Below, one piece after another: positions 1 through 7,649 of a stretch of 34,051 bases of DNA. Source of the DNA: Chloroflexi bacterium RBG_13_51_18 (GTDB lineage Bacteria; Chloroflexota; Dehalococcoidia; Dehalococcoidales; RBG-16-60-22); NCBI GenBank assembly GCA_001796495.1, contig MGMR01000111.1, positions 1 through 34,051 of the forward strand, given 5' to 3'. Under the pieces are notes generated by a model. That model was given only the letters and a program-made list of their open reading frames with translations, was not told the DNA's origin and made no database searches. Made by a program: the position numbers and the translations under genes. The stretch's first letter is position 1. Each line of letters begins with the position of its first letter.

Positions 1-41
1 CAAAATAATTTATCTTAAATCAGGGAGGTTGTCAATTAAGA

Positions 42-118
42 TGGTGGGCGGTACAGGACTCGAACCTGTGGCCTTCAGTGTGTGATACTGACGCTCTAAC
101 CAGCTGAGCTAACCGCCC
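42..118 (-). tRNA. tRNA-Val (anticodon CAC), CCA encoded
   Basis: Read on the minus strand this folds as a 77-nt tRNA. The acceptor stem pairs GGGCGGT (118-112) with ACCGCCC (52-46), followed by discriminator A and an encoded CCA at 44-42. The anticodon stem is TCAGT/ACTGA with the 7-base loop ATCACAC, which gives anticodon CAC and reads the valine codon GUG. The T-arm contains GGTTCGAGTCC. The D-arm AGCTCAG...GAGC is normal. A consensus-like promoter lies just upstream. No terminator is visible in the 41 bases left downstream. Confidence 0.97.
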
Positions 119-137
119 GCGGAGTGGCTGCTTTTAA

Positions 138-166
138 ATTCTAAGGAATAAAGCGCACAAAATCAA
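138..166 (-). promoter_or_regulatory. Sigma70-type promoter of tRNA-Val
   Basis: On the minus strand, TTGATT (166-161), a 17-base spacer and TAGAAT (143-138) sit about 20 bases before the mature 5' end of the tRNA. Both hexamers are close to the sigma70 consensus and the spacing is ideal. Confidence 0.7.
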
Positions 167-193
167 GCCTTATTGCTTTTTATTTTGTTATCA

Positions 194-223
194 TTGACGC
201 CGCAGTTCTAAAAAAGCTATTAT
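194..223 (+). promoter_or_regulatory. Sigma70-type promoter of the etfB operon
   Basis: TTGACG (194-199), an 18-base spacer and TATTAT (218-223) lie about 60 bases before the etfB start. They match the -35 and -10 consensus at 5 of 6 positions each. No other promoter is obvious before the next four same-strand genes, so this one probably drives 283-5724. Confidence 0.6.
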
Positions 224-282
224 CTAACGGACTTACAAAGTAAAATATCTTTTTTTAACGATTAACCGGCGAAGGGATATCC

Positions 283-1074
283 ATGCTCACCATCATCGTC
301 TGCGTTAAAGTGGTCACCGACCCCGAAGCGCCTGCATCAACGTTTAAAATCGATGCCGAGGGGCTTAAGGTTATCCCAGGCCAGGGCGTACCGCCGGTGC
401 TTAATCCCTACGATGAAAATGCCCTTGAAGCCGCCCTGAAAATCAAGGAGTCGCAACCTGCCAGGATAACTGTCATCAGTGCCGGCAAGTCCATACCCAA
501 GGCGGTGATAAAGAAAAGCCTGGCGGTGGGCGCGGACGAACTCATCCTCATCGAAGACGAAGCCTTGGAGGATGCCGATGCTTATACTACCGCTTTTATT
601 CTATCGGCGGTGGTGAAAAAGGCGGGGGCGTTCGACCTTATTCTGACGGGCAGGATAGCGGCGGACACCAACGCCGGCCAGGTGGGGGCGGGCCTGGCGG
701 AAATACTCGGCATTCCCTGCGTCCCCGACGCCCGGAAAATCGAGGTCAGGGACGGCCAGGCAAGTATCGAACGCGTCACAGCCGACGGTTATGCGATGGT
801 TGCGGTTGCTCTACCCTGCCTGATAGCCGTCAGCCACGAACTGGGCGAATTACGACAGGCAACAGTTAAAGGCCTGATGGCGGCCCAGAAACAGCCCTTC
901 ACCACCTGGAAGATTAGCGACCTGGGCGTGATTACGGAGGTGGGTGGGAGGAGCAAAGCACGGCGGCTTTTCATACCGGAAAGAAGAGTTAATTGTGAAA
1001 TAATCCCGGGGGATACCCCTGAGCAAGCCGGGGCCAACCTGGCAGCGGCACTACGGCAAGACAAACAAATTTAG
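283..1074 (+). CDS. etfB: Electron transfer flavoprotein beta subunit (EtfB/FixA family), no EtfA nearby
   Basis: This 263-residue protein is a full-length EtfB. It starts with the typical MLTIIVCVKVV strand, followed by the NPYDENALEAALKIKE segment. The nucleotide-binding loop is near residues 122-140 (GRIAADTNAGQVG, then LAEILGIP). EtfB normally binds AMP or a second FAD and pairs with EtfA, which carries the electron-transferring FAD, to take electrons from acyl-CoA dehydrogenases. The ATG is preceded by GAAGGGA. The unusual point is that no etfA lies before or after it: a tRNA is upstream and an acyl-CoA dehydrogenase gene follows after 45 bases. It may pair with an EtfA encoded elsewhere or with the FAD protein two genes downstream. 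The family call is firm; the partner is unknown. Confidence 0.93.
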   Translation: MLTIIVCVKVVTDPEAPASTFKIDAEGLKVIPGQGVPPVLNPYDENALEAALKIKESQPARITVISAGKSIPKAVIKKSLAVGADELILIEDEALEDADAYTTAFILSAVVKKAGAFDLILTGRIAADTNAGQVGAGLAEILGIPCVPDARKIEVRDGQASIERVTADGYAMVAVALPCLIAVSHELGELRQATVKGLMAAQKQPFTTWKISDLGVITEVGGRSKARRLFIPERRVNCEIIPGDTPEQAGANLAAALRQDKQI

Positions 1075-1119
1075 CTGTTTGTTTCAGTCCTGTAATAAAT
1101 AATCAAGGAGGGAAACAAG

Positions 1120-2436
1120 ATGTTAGACCAGTCAAGTCAATGGTACAAACTGCAATACCCGGAGTGTTTTGTCGATGAAGAAGCGCGCATGCTGCAAAAG
1201 ACACTATCAGATTTTGTTGATAAGGAAATCATTCCGGTCCGTGATAAAATCGATGACGATGTGACGCATAATGAAATCATCAACCCGATTCTTAAAAAAT
1301 TACAGGTCGATTTGGGCTGCCAGAAGAACATGATACCTAAAGATTACGGCGGGAATGAGATGCTTTCCATCGTGGCGGGCGCTTTGAAACAGGAACAGAT
1401 AGCGCGCGGCGATTACGGCATAAGTATGCACAGTGCCGTTACCGACTGGGGATGGACACCGGCTACACTGGGTTATCTGATGGCCCCTACCCCGGAAGCG
1501 AAAGCATGGGGTAAGGCGGTGCTGGATGAATTCGCTCCCATGTTCGTCGGCAACGAACATCGCGCCGCCTGTTTCAACATGAGCGAACCCGAGTCCGCCT
1601 GCGACATCGAGAACCTGACCAATGAAGGTAAAACCATAGGCGTCAGGGCTAAGCTGGAAGGTGATGAATGGGTCATCAACGGCAACAAGTTCTGGGCATC
1701 CAACGCCGGTGTAGCCGACCTCAACTGCGTGATTTGCAACATGGACCCGAAACAGGGGAAAGACGGCTTCGCTCTGATTTACGTACCCGAGCCCTGGCCG
1801 GGAGTGTCCCACGGGAAATTCGAGGTAAAGTGCGGCATGCAGGCCGATAGAAACACCTCGACATATTTTGATAACGTGCGGGTGCCCAAGTCATGGGGAC
1901 TGCAGGGGCCGGTGGCCTGGTCTATCTTTGAAACAACGGTGTCGGCGCCCCTGCCGCTGAATTCGGGACACGCCATAGGTATCCTGCAGGGCGCCTTGGA
2001 TGTGCTGCTTGACTATACCGGCCAGCGGGTGGCCGGAGGGAGAACGGTTAACCAGCACCTTTCCGCGGCCATGATTCTGGGAGAGATAGCCTCGTTCGTT
2101 ACCATTGGAAGAGCCGCCTTCCTGGAACTGGCCCACGAGTACGACCACATGGATGTTTATGGCCTGTGGAATACGAACAGCATGGTGGCCAAGGGGCATG
2201 CCGTGCACGCTTACATCACCAGGACTGTGCCGGAACTAATCCTAAAGGGTATGGAAGTCATGGGCTGTTACGGCTATATCCGTGAAAATCACTATGAGAA
2301 ATATTACCGCGATTCCGCCGTGGCCAAGCTGGTAATGGGCGGCAGCCATATAGGTTATTTCTCCGTATGTAATCAGTTTTATGACCTGGAATACTCTTCA
2401 TTCGGCCCGGGAAAGCTAAAAGACCCAACGAAATAG
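1120..2436 (+). CDS. Acyl-CoA dehydrogenase-like flavoprotein lacking the canonical catalytic Glu
   Basis: This 438-residue protein has the acyl-CoA dehydrogenase fold: an N-terminal helical domain, the FAD-contacting FNMSEPES (about 152-159) and NGNKFWASNA (about 187-196) segments, and the C-terminal GCYGYIRENHYEKYYRD helix motif. Family members oxidise acyl-CoA thioesters at C2-C3 and pass electrons to ETF. In medium-chain-type enzymes the base is the Glu of YEGT just after this motif. Here the aligned stretch is VMGGS, so Met406 replaces the Glu. The base may sit elsewhere, as in isovaleryl-CoA dehydrogenase, or the protein may catalyse another reaction. The start has a strong AAGGAGGGAAA site. 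It lies between etfB and a GlcD-type gene, 19 bases from the latter. Substrate unknown. Confidence 0.9.
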   Translation: MLDQSSQWYKLQYPECFVDEEARMLQKTLSDFVDKEIIPVRDKIDDDVTHNEIINPILKKLQVDLGCQKNMIPKDYGGNEMLSIVAGALKQEQIARGDYGISMHSAVTDWGWTPATLGYLMAPTPEAKAWGKAVLDEFAPMFVGNEHRAACFNMSEPESACDIENLTNEGKTIGVRAKLEGDEWVINGNKFWASNAGVADLNCVICNMDPKQGKDGFALIYVPEPWPGVSHGKFEVKCGMQADRNTSTYFDNVRVPKSWGLQGPVAWSIFETTVSAPLPLNSGHAIGILQGALDVLLDYTGQRVAGGRTVNQHLSAAMILGEIASFVTIGRAAFLELAHEYDHMDVYGLWNTNSMVAKGHAVHAYITRTVPELILKGMEVMGCYGYIRENHYEKYYRDSAVAKLVMGGSHIGYFSVCNQFYDLEYSSFGPGKLKDPTK

Positions 2437-2455
2437 CAATAAGGAGGACAGGAAA

Positions 2456-3898
2456 ATGCTACAGGCAGTCACCTCCGAACTGATCGAACAACTGGAAAAA
2501 ATCGTCGGCAGCCAGTTCGTCTCGACCAATGCGGCCGACCTTTATATCTATTCTTACGACCTTACTCCTGCCGAGCCCCACTCGCCAGACATCGTCGTTC
2601 TGCCGCAGTCGGTTGAAGGGGTACAGGCAATTCTCAAGCTGGCCAACCGGGAAAACATTCCGGTGATTCCCTATATCGCCGGCGGCAATGTGGGCGGGCT
2701 GACCATCCCCCTCAACGGCGGTATCATGCTTGACCTAAAGAGAATGAACAGAATAATCGAGGTCAGCGAGGACGACATGTATGCGCTGGTCGAACCCGGC
2801 GTTACTTTCGGACAGATGAAATCCTACCTGACTAACAACCACCCCACACTCAAATACACATACGCCTTTTCGCCGCCATCTACAGGTGTTATCGCCAATG
2901 CCCTGGTGCAGGGGTTGGATAATCTTTCGTTCCGTTACGGCGCCGCGTCGCACTGGGTCACGGGACTGGAAGTGGCGCTGGCTACCGGCGAGTTGGTAAG
3001 AATCGGCTCCTGCGCCGCCAGCAAGACCTGGCAGGCTATCGTGCCCTTCCCCGAGATAGGCGGACTTTTCCTGGGCTGGCAGGGCGCCACCGGCGTCGTC
3101 ACCAAGATGGCGGTCAGCCTCTGGCCCAATCCGCCCTATAATAATGCTCTGACCTACATGCCGATGGACCTCGAAGGCGCCGACGCGATTTTACGGTCGA
3201 TTATCCGCACACGCATCCCGGACGACCTTATCGGCACGTCATTCACATTGAATAAAGCGGGTGTAGCGGCTTACGAACACCGCAAGATGGACCTCTACCC
3301 GGCGGTAAAGCGCGAAGGCGATGAACCGGAATTCGTTATAACCGCCGAAATCACCGGCAACACGGAAAAAGAGCTGGATGCTAAGGCCGAAGCCCTTAGC
3401 GAAGCCGTGGAAGCCGGGTGCAAAGGGTATAAATTTACCGGCCCGGAAACCGTGCCGAGCACCACCGCCGCTTTCCCGATGCAGGCGCTGGGGGTTTTAA
3501 GTTCCGGCGGCGGACTGATGTGGGTGGGCACATACGGACCCATGAGCCGCTGGCTGGAAACGGTAAAAAAAGGCTGTGAACTCCAGGATAAATACGATAT
3601 TACCCGCTCCTGCTATACCCGCATCATGAACGAGGGCCACTTTGCCGGGCTGCGCTGGATGCTCCCCTACGATAAAGGCGACCCCGCCCTGATAGAGCGT
3701 ATCAATGACCTGTGCGCGGAGCAACTTGAACTGGTACTGGAGACAGGCTATATCCCTTACAAGACGCCGGTATGGGCGGTCAGAAAACTCGAAGAAAGGG
3801 TCAGTCCGGGCTGGCTTACGCTGCACCGTCGCATTAAAGCTATCCTCGACCCTAACAACATCATGAATCCCGGCCGCTGGGGTATGCCCCGCGAATAA
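2456..3898 (+). CDS. FAD-linked oxidase, GlcD / vanillyl-alcohol oxidase type
   Basis: This 480-residue protein has an N-terminal PCMH-type FAD domain (about 40-220; VIPYIAGGNVGG and GIMLDLKRMNRIIEV are diagnostic). A C-terminal FAD-linked oxidase domain ends in LDPNNIMNPGRWG. Relatives oxidise 2-hydroxy acids (glycolate, D-lactate) or phenolic side chains (vanillyl alcohol, p-cresol). The segment STGVIANALVQGLDNLSFR, within residues 140-160, recalls the phenol-oxidising group but does not settle the substrate. The start follows AAGGAGGACAGGAAA. The next gene encodes a CCG-type Fe-S protein, the usual partner of GlcD-type enzymes, so the two probably form a complex that passes electrons from flavin to Fe-S clusters. 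Being in one operon with EtfB recalls lactate dehydrogenase-Etf complexes, but EtfA is absent. Confidence 0.88.
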   Translation: MLQAVTSELIEQLEKIVGSQFVSTNAADLYIYSYDLTPAEPHSPDIVVLPQSVEGVQAILKLANRENIPVIPYIAGGNVGGLTIPLNGGIMLDLKRMNRIIEVSEDDMYALVEPGVTFGQMKSYLTNNHPTLKYTYAFSPPSTGVIANALVQGLDNLSFRYGAASHWVTGLEVALATGELVRIGSCAASKTWQAIVPFPEIGGLFLGWQGATGVVTKMAVSLWPNPPYNNALTYMPMDLEGADAILRSIIRTRIPDDLIGTSFTLNKAGVAAYEHRKMDLYPAVKREGDEPEFVITAEITGNTEKELDAKAEALSEAVEAGCKGYKFTGPETVPSTTAAFPMQALGVLSSGGGLMWVGTYGPMSRWLETVKKGCELQDKYDITRSCYTRIMNEGHFAGLRWMLPYDKGDPALIERINDLCAEQLELVLETGYIPYKTPVWAVRKLEERVSPGWLTLHRRIKAILDPNNIMNPGRWGMPRE

Positions 3899-3928
3899 TC
3901 CTTAACCCGCATATCTAAGGAGGACACC

Positions 3929-5104
3929 ATGTCTCTGAAAGACCTGCAGGAATGGCTCTACGGGTGCACGCACTGCGGCACCTGCAAGGATATCCTAAAT
4001 ACCTTCGCCCCCGCATGCCCGGCCGGTGAAAAATACCAGCTGGAGTCCTATTTCCCTTCCGGGAAAATGCTCATCGCCCGCGGGTTTGTGAATGGGGTTC
4101 TAACGCTGGACGACGATGATACACGCGAACGCATCTATGCCTGTACCGGCTGCCTTTCTTGCGAGCAGCAGTGCGGCGTTTACCATCACCAGCATATCTT
4201 CGACACCGTGCAGGCGCTCCGTTCGGAGTCGGTCATGCAGGGCAACCTCAACCCTGCCTACATGGTCATGGTGGAAAGCCTGAAAAAGGACGATAACGTT
4301 TTCGGGAAACCCAAGGCGGAACGCAGAGAATGGGCTAAAGACCTGAAACTCAAGGACGCCGCCAAGGAAAACACGGAAGTTATCTATCACGCCGGCTGCA
4401 TGCTCTCCTTCGACGCCGACCTGTGGGAAATCCCCCGCAGCGCTGTAAAGCTTATAAAAGCCGCCGGTGTTGATGTGGGTATCATGGGGGTGGAAGAGTC
4501 CTGCTGCGGCGGACGGGCTTATGAAATCGGCTATGACGGCGAGTTCACCAAGTACGCGGAGCATTTTATAGAGACCTTTAATTCCCTGGGCACCAAAAAG
4601 GTCGTTACATCATGTTCGGACGGCTACAGCACCTTTAAAAATCTCTATCCTAAAGTAAATATAGAGATGAAATTCGACACCCTGCACATGGTCGAGTACC
4701 TCGAATCGTTAATAAATGACAATAAACTAAAACTCCACAAGAAAGTGCCGCTTAAAGTTACCTACCACGACCCCTGCCACCTGGGCAGGCATCTGGGTGA
4801 AAAAGGCGTTTACAATGCGCCGCGCAACGTCCTCCAGAATATCCCGGGCATCGAGCTGGCGGAAATGGAACGCAACCGTGAGAACGCCTGGTGCTGCGGG
4901 GCCGGGGCCGGCGTAAGCCAGGAAAATCCCGACCTAGCGTTGTGGACTGCAAATGAAAGAATAAAAGAAGCCCGGGCAACGGGCGCCAAAGCGCTGGTTA
5001 CCGCCTGTCCCTGGTGCGTGAGGAACTTTAAAGACGCCGTGAAAAAATACGGCGAAGAAATAGAAATTTACGATATAGCCGAAATAGCCTGCAAAGCGCT
5101 GTGA
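3929..5104 (+). CDS. CCG-domain Fe-S oxidoreductase (GlcF/HdrD-like)
   Basis: The 391-residue protein starts with two Fe-S motifs: C13-C16-C19 with a distant C30, and C72-C75-C78-C82. Two CCG domains follow. The first has C157, C192-C193 and C229, with the final CxxC reduced to CSDG. The second is complete: C283, C322-C323, C360 and C363. CCG domains bind non-cubane or cubane clusters in heterodisulfide reductase HdrB/D and electron-carrying clusters in GlcF and LutA. The ten-residue gap before C30 is longer than in a classic ferredoxin motif. Only the second CCG domain keeps all ligands, so only it is likely to hold the special cluster. It probably serves as the electron acceptor for the FAD oxidase 30 bases upstream. 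No membrane segment is seen. Start supported by AAGGAGGACACC. Confidence 0.88.
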   Translation: MSLKDLQEWLYGCTHCGTCKDILNTFAPACPAGEKYQLESYFPSGKMLIARGFVNGVLTLDDDDTRERIYACTGCLSCEQQCGVYHHQHIFDTVQALRSESVMQGNLNPAYMVMVESLKKDDNVFGKPKAERREWAKDLKLKDAAKENTEVIYHAGCMLSFDADLWEIPRSAVKLIKAAGVDVGIMGVEESCCGGRAYEIGYDGEFTKYAEHFIETFNSLGTKKVVTSCSDGYSTFKNLYPKVNIEMKFDTLHMVEYLESLINDNKLKLHKKVPLKVTYHDPCHLGRHLGEKGVYNAPRNVLQNIPGIELAEMERNRENAWCCGAGAGVSQENPDLALWTANERIKEARATGAKALVTACPWCVRNFKDAVKKYGEEIEIYDIAEIACKAL

Positions 5105-5115
5105 GGAATGCTTTT

Positions 5116-5724
5116 ATGAAAATCGCTGATATAATCGATTGCGTCGATTTTCCCTGCAAAGACATCGATACAAACAGCTATATCCTGCCGTTTGCAGAAA
5201 TAGAAACAGAAAAGATAAAAATCCTCATGATAACGGAAGCCCCGCCTAATGACAAGGCAGACTATTTTTACGCCCCGGGCAGTCCGTTCTACCTCCAGAA
5301 CACCATCCAGGCTTTCAAAGATGCAGGTGCCGATGTTGCTTCCATGCAGGATATCCTCAACCTGGGTGTTTATATTACTACGGCCATTAAATGCGGCAAG
5401 ACGCAGTACGCCGTTTCCCCGGAAACCATGAAAAACTGCTCTAAATTGCTGGGGCAGGAAATTTCTTTATTCCCAAATGTTAAAGTATTCATGCTCGGCG
5501 GTGACGTAGCCATAAAAATGATGAATGCTATCTGGAAGCAAAAAACGGGGAAGAGAGTGATACCAGCCGGCTCCACCTATAAAATCCGGGGGCAGGCATA
5601 CCATTACGGCGATATTAGAGTCATGCCTTCATATACCCCGGCGGGTAAAAACTTCCTCATTGAAAAGTCAAAAAGAATGATGGTGGCGGAGGACATAAGG
5701 GAGGCTTTAAGACTTGCTCTTTGA
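5116..5724 (+). CDS. Uracil-DNA glycosylase superfamily-like protein
   Basis: A protein of 202 residues from the ATG at 5116, chosen because GAGGA (5103-5107) lies 8 bases before it. A GTG at 5101 overlapping the previous stop is possible but lacks a ribosome-binding site. The ILMITEAPPNDKADYFYAPGS stretch resembles the UDG-fold motif GEAPG followed by a substrate-pocket loop, and IYITTAIKC-like and MPSYTPAG segments sit where UDG families have the NxxxC-type strand and the HPS/HPA loop. The usual His of that second loop is absent (SYTPAG). No Fe-S cysteine pattern of family 4 or 5 enzymes is visible. It could be a repair enzyme or a UDG-fold protein with another role. Placement at the end of a redox operon does not suggest repair. 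The family call is moderate. Confidence 0.6.
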   Translation: MKIADIIDCVDFPCKDIDTNSYILPFAEIETEKIKILMITEAPPNDKADYFYAPGSPFYLQNTIQAFKDAGADVASMQDILNLGVYITTAIKCGKTQYAVSPETMKNCSKLLGQEISLFPNVKVFMLGGDVAIKMMNAIWKQKTGKRVIPAGSTYKIRGQAYHYGDIRVMPSYTPAGKNFLIEKSKRMMVAEDIREALRLAL

Positions 5725-5727
5725 GCT

Positions 5728-6663
5728 CTAGTTCCTGGCAGCCTGCGCCGTCGATTTTTCGCGTTTATTGTCCAGAGTTTTCCTGACAAGCTCAACAAAT
5801 TTCTGCGCCATCGGGTGCTCGGGAGCATCGGCGCGCAGCAGCGCTTCCGCCCCTATCAAGATACTGTTGGACAACGGCAGTATTTTAAGTCGCCCGTCGG
5901 CGATAGACCTTTCCACGCTTTTGATATGATGGACGCCAACCCCCTCGCCTTTTTCCACCAGGTTAATGCCCCATTCAGAGCTGTCTACTTCAACGATGAT
6001 GGGAGACGGCATGTGGCAGCCCCCCAGCCTGATTTTCTTAAGTATCAGCTGGCGCGTGGCGGATGTTTCCGGGCCCAGTATCAGCGGGTAGCCGCAGAGG
6101 TTGGCGAAGGCCAGGCGCGGCCTTTGTGCAATGGCGCTGGATGGTGATGCTACCAGCACCAGCTGTTCCTCGGTGGATAGTGTGATGGACTTTAACTTGG
6201 GATTGCCGTAATCCGTGCTGACCACTATTCCTAGGTCGACATCACAATCCAAGACAGCTTCGGCAATCTCGAAAGAAGAGGCGCTCTTGATTATCAACTT
6301 TACACGGGGGTAGGACTTTTCAAAAGCGGACGCGGCTGAAGCGAGGCAGGTGCTGAAAGTGGTGGATATACCCACGCGCAGGCTGGCCTCTTTAAGGTTT
6401 TCTAGGTACTTTTCGGCGCCGTTCATCTGCCGGTAAATCTCGCCGGCATATTTATACAGTCCGGCCCCTGCCTGGGTCAGGAACACCTTCTGCCTTTTTA
6501 CTTCGATGAGTTTCAGACCGACATTACGTTCCAGCGACCTTATATGGTAGGTAACGGTAGGCTGGGTGAGACACAACTTTTCCGCCGCAGCGGTAATGCT
6601 CTCTTCGCTGGCAACGTAATAAAAAACGATAAGGCTGTGCAGGTCTAATTTTGAAGGCGTCAT
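5728..6663 (-). CDS. LysR-type transcriptional regulator
   Basis: From the ATG at 6663 this is a 311-residue protein, the usual LysR length. It starts at LDLHSLIVFYYVASEESIT, the first helix of the winged HTH, and continues with AAAEKLCLTQPTVTYHIRSLE as recognition region. The C-terminal two thirds form the periplasmic-binding-like effector domain (LRVGISTTFS start, VDLGIVVS strand). The frame stays open further upstream to a TTG at 6792, but that codon lies inside the predicted -35 box and the extension has no family similarity. The gene is divergent from the corrinoid protein/methyltransferase pair and ends 3 bases from the converging UDG-like gene. LysR proteins often control the divergent neighbour, so it probably regulates 6976-8990 in response to a small-molecule inducer. 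Confidence 0.92.
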   Translation of the reverse strand: MTPSKLDLHSLIVFYYVASEESITAAAEKLCLTQPTVTYHIRSLERNVGLKLIEVKRQKVFLTQAGAGLYKYAGEIYRQMNGAEKYLENLKEASLRVGISTTFSTCLASAASAFEKSYPRVKLIIKSASSFEIAEAVLDCDVDLGIVVSTDYGNPKLKSITLSTEEQLVLVASPSSAIAQRPRLAFANLCGYPLILGPETSATRQLILKKIRLGGCHMPSPIIVEVDSSEWGINLVEKGEGVGVHHIKSVERSIADGRLKILPLSNSILIGAEALLRADAPEHPMAQKFVELVRKTLDNKREKSTAQAARN

Positions 6664-6763
6664 TCTTTCAAACTGCCCGGCCGGGAACCAGGTAAAACTC
6701 TCCCTCTTTAAAAAACAACATTCCCTGCTTTCGCTGCTTACGCGGAACGCAGGAGTGTTCTCT

Positions 6764-6792
6764 ATAATATCATAGATACAATTGTGTTGCAA
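6764..6792 (-). promoter_or_regulatory. Promoter of the lysR gene with overlapping dyad
   Basis: On the minus strand TTGCAA (6792-6787), a 17-base spacer and TATTAT (6769-6764) form a good sigma70 promoter about 100 bases before the ATG at 6663. The dyad ATTG-N5-CAAT (6781-6793) covers the -35 box and is a candidate autoregulatory site. The rest of 6793-6892 shows no further clear element. Confidence 0.6.
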
Positions 6793-6892
6793 TTTTTGTT
6801 ACAAGACCCCTGTTTCTGCCTGAAATTGGTTTATTTTTTCGCTATTTTCCTGCGGAATCCTTGCATTTTTCTCTACAAATCGCTAATATGTG

Positions 6893-6921
6893 TTGAAACA
6901 TAATTGCCTGCAACGTATAAT
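6893..6921 (+). promoter_or_regulatory. Strong sigma70 promoter for the corrinoid protein operon
   Basis: TTGAAA (6893-6898), exactly 17 bases, then TATAAT (6916-6921). The -10 is perfect. Transcription would start near 6928, giving a leader of about 48 bases. The distance of about 100 bases to the lysR promoter fits a shared LysR-controlled intergenic region. Confidence 0.75.
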
Positions 6922-6926
6922 AAGTC

Positions 6927-6940
6927 GCAGCAATAGCTGC
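6927..6940 (+). promoter_or_regulatory. 5'-end stem-loop in the corrinoid protein mRNA leader
   Basis: GCAGC-AATA-GCTGC is a perfect 5-bp stem with a 4-base loop placed at the predicted mRNA 5' end (about 6928). Stem-loops at the extreme 5' end are known to slow 5'-dependent mRNA decay. Here the role is inferred from position only. Confidence 0.45.
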
Positions 6941-6975
6941 TAAAAGTCGGTATTAAGGAACAGGAGGTAATAAAA

Positions 6976-7608
6976 ATGGCCAAGGATTTAGCCAAGGCGC
7001 TGGCCGACCTCAAAGAAGATGAGGCGGTGGCAATCGCCAGGGAAAAGCTGGATGCGGGGGCCGACCCCATGGGCATCCTCAACGATGCGGGGAAAGGCAT
7101 GGAGGTAGTAGGCGTACGCTTTTCCAAGGGCGAGTATTTTATACCGGACCTGGTCTACTCCGGAGAAATACTCAAGAGAATCAATGAGATAGTCAAACCC
7201 AAACTCACCGGGGGCGTAGCTAAGAAAACCGGCGGTAAGGTAATCATCGCTACGGTAGCCGGCGATATCCATGATATCGGCAAGGATATTGTGGTCTTCA
7301 TGCTCGATGTCAGCGGCTTCGAGGTCTATGACATGGGCGTGGATGTGCCGGTACAGAAAATCGTCGAAAAGATAAAGGAAACCGGCTCTACCGTGGTTGG
7401 CTTGAGCGGCTTCCTGACACTAGCTTATGACGCGATGAAACAGACTATCGACGCCATCAGCAAGGCAGGCTTGAGAGAAAAGACCAAGGTTATGATAGGC
7501 GGCGGCCAGATAACTCAGGAAATCGTCAAATATACCGGCGCCGATGCCTATGGAAAAGACGCCGTCGAGGGCGTTGCTTTAGCCAGGAAATGGCTGGTCG
7601 CAAAATAA
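6976..7608 (+). CDS. Corrinoid (cobalamin-binding) methyltransferase protein, MtbC/MtaC type
   Basis: The 210-residue protein has the two-domain architecture of corrinoid methyl carriers: an N-terminal helical B12-binding-2 cap domain (about 1-85) and a Rossmann B12-binding domain (about 87-210). The cobalt-ligand motif DxHxxG is present as D97-I-H99-D-I-G102. The S144 (VVGLSGFLT) and GGG (175-177) positions that hold the nucleotide tail are also present. The cobalamin carries a methyl group between a substrate-specific methyltransferase and a second methyltransferase. The start has a strong AGGAGGTAATAAAA site. A UroD-type methyltransferase gene follows after 41 bases, so the two probably work as a pair. 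No reductive activator (RACE) gene or cobalamin riboswitch is in the window. The methyl donor is unknown. Confidence 0.93.
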   Translation: MAKDLAKALADLKEDEAVAIAREKLDAGADPMGILNDAGKGMEVVGVRFSKGEYFIPDLVYSGEILKRINEIVKPKLTGGVAKKTGGKVIIATVAGDIHDIGKDIVVFMLDVSGFEVYDMGVDVPVQKIVEKIKETGSTVVGLSGFLTLAYDAMKQTIDAISKAGLREKTKVMIGGGQITQEIVKYTGADAYGKDAVEGVALARKWLVAK

Positions 7609-7649
7609 CTATTTAGTCGTAAATTATTATAAATACAAGGAGGCCAAAA

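Noticed and set aside
1300..1812. A long open frame opposite the acyl-CoA dehydrogenase gene, and similar long antisense frames at 4100-4564 and 21822-22244
   Set aside because: They lie fully within well-supported genes, have no family similarity and no ribosome-binding site; they are by-products of codon bias.
6664..6792. A longer LysR protein starting at TTG 6792
   Set aside because: TTG 6792 lies in the -35 box and the added 43 residues do not belong to the LysR fold.
6922..6975. Possible cobalamin riboswitch before the corrinoid protein gene
   Set aside because: The leader is only about 50 bases and shows no B12-box-like sequence.
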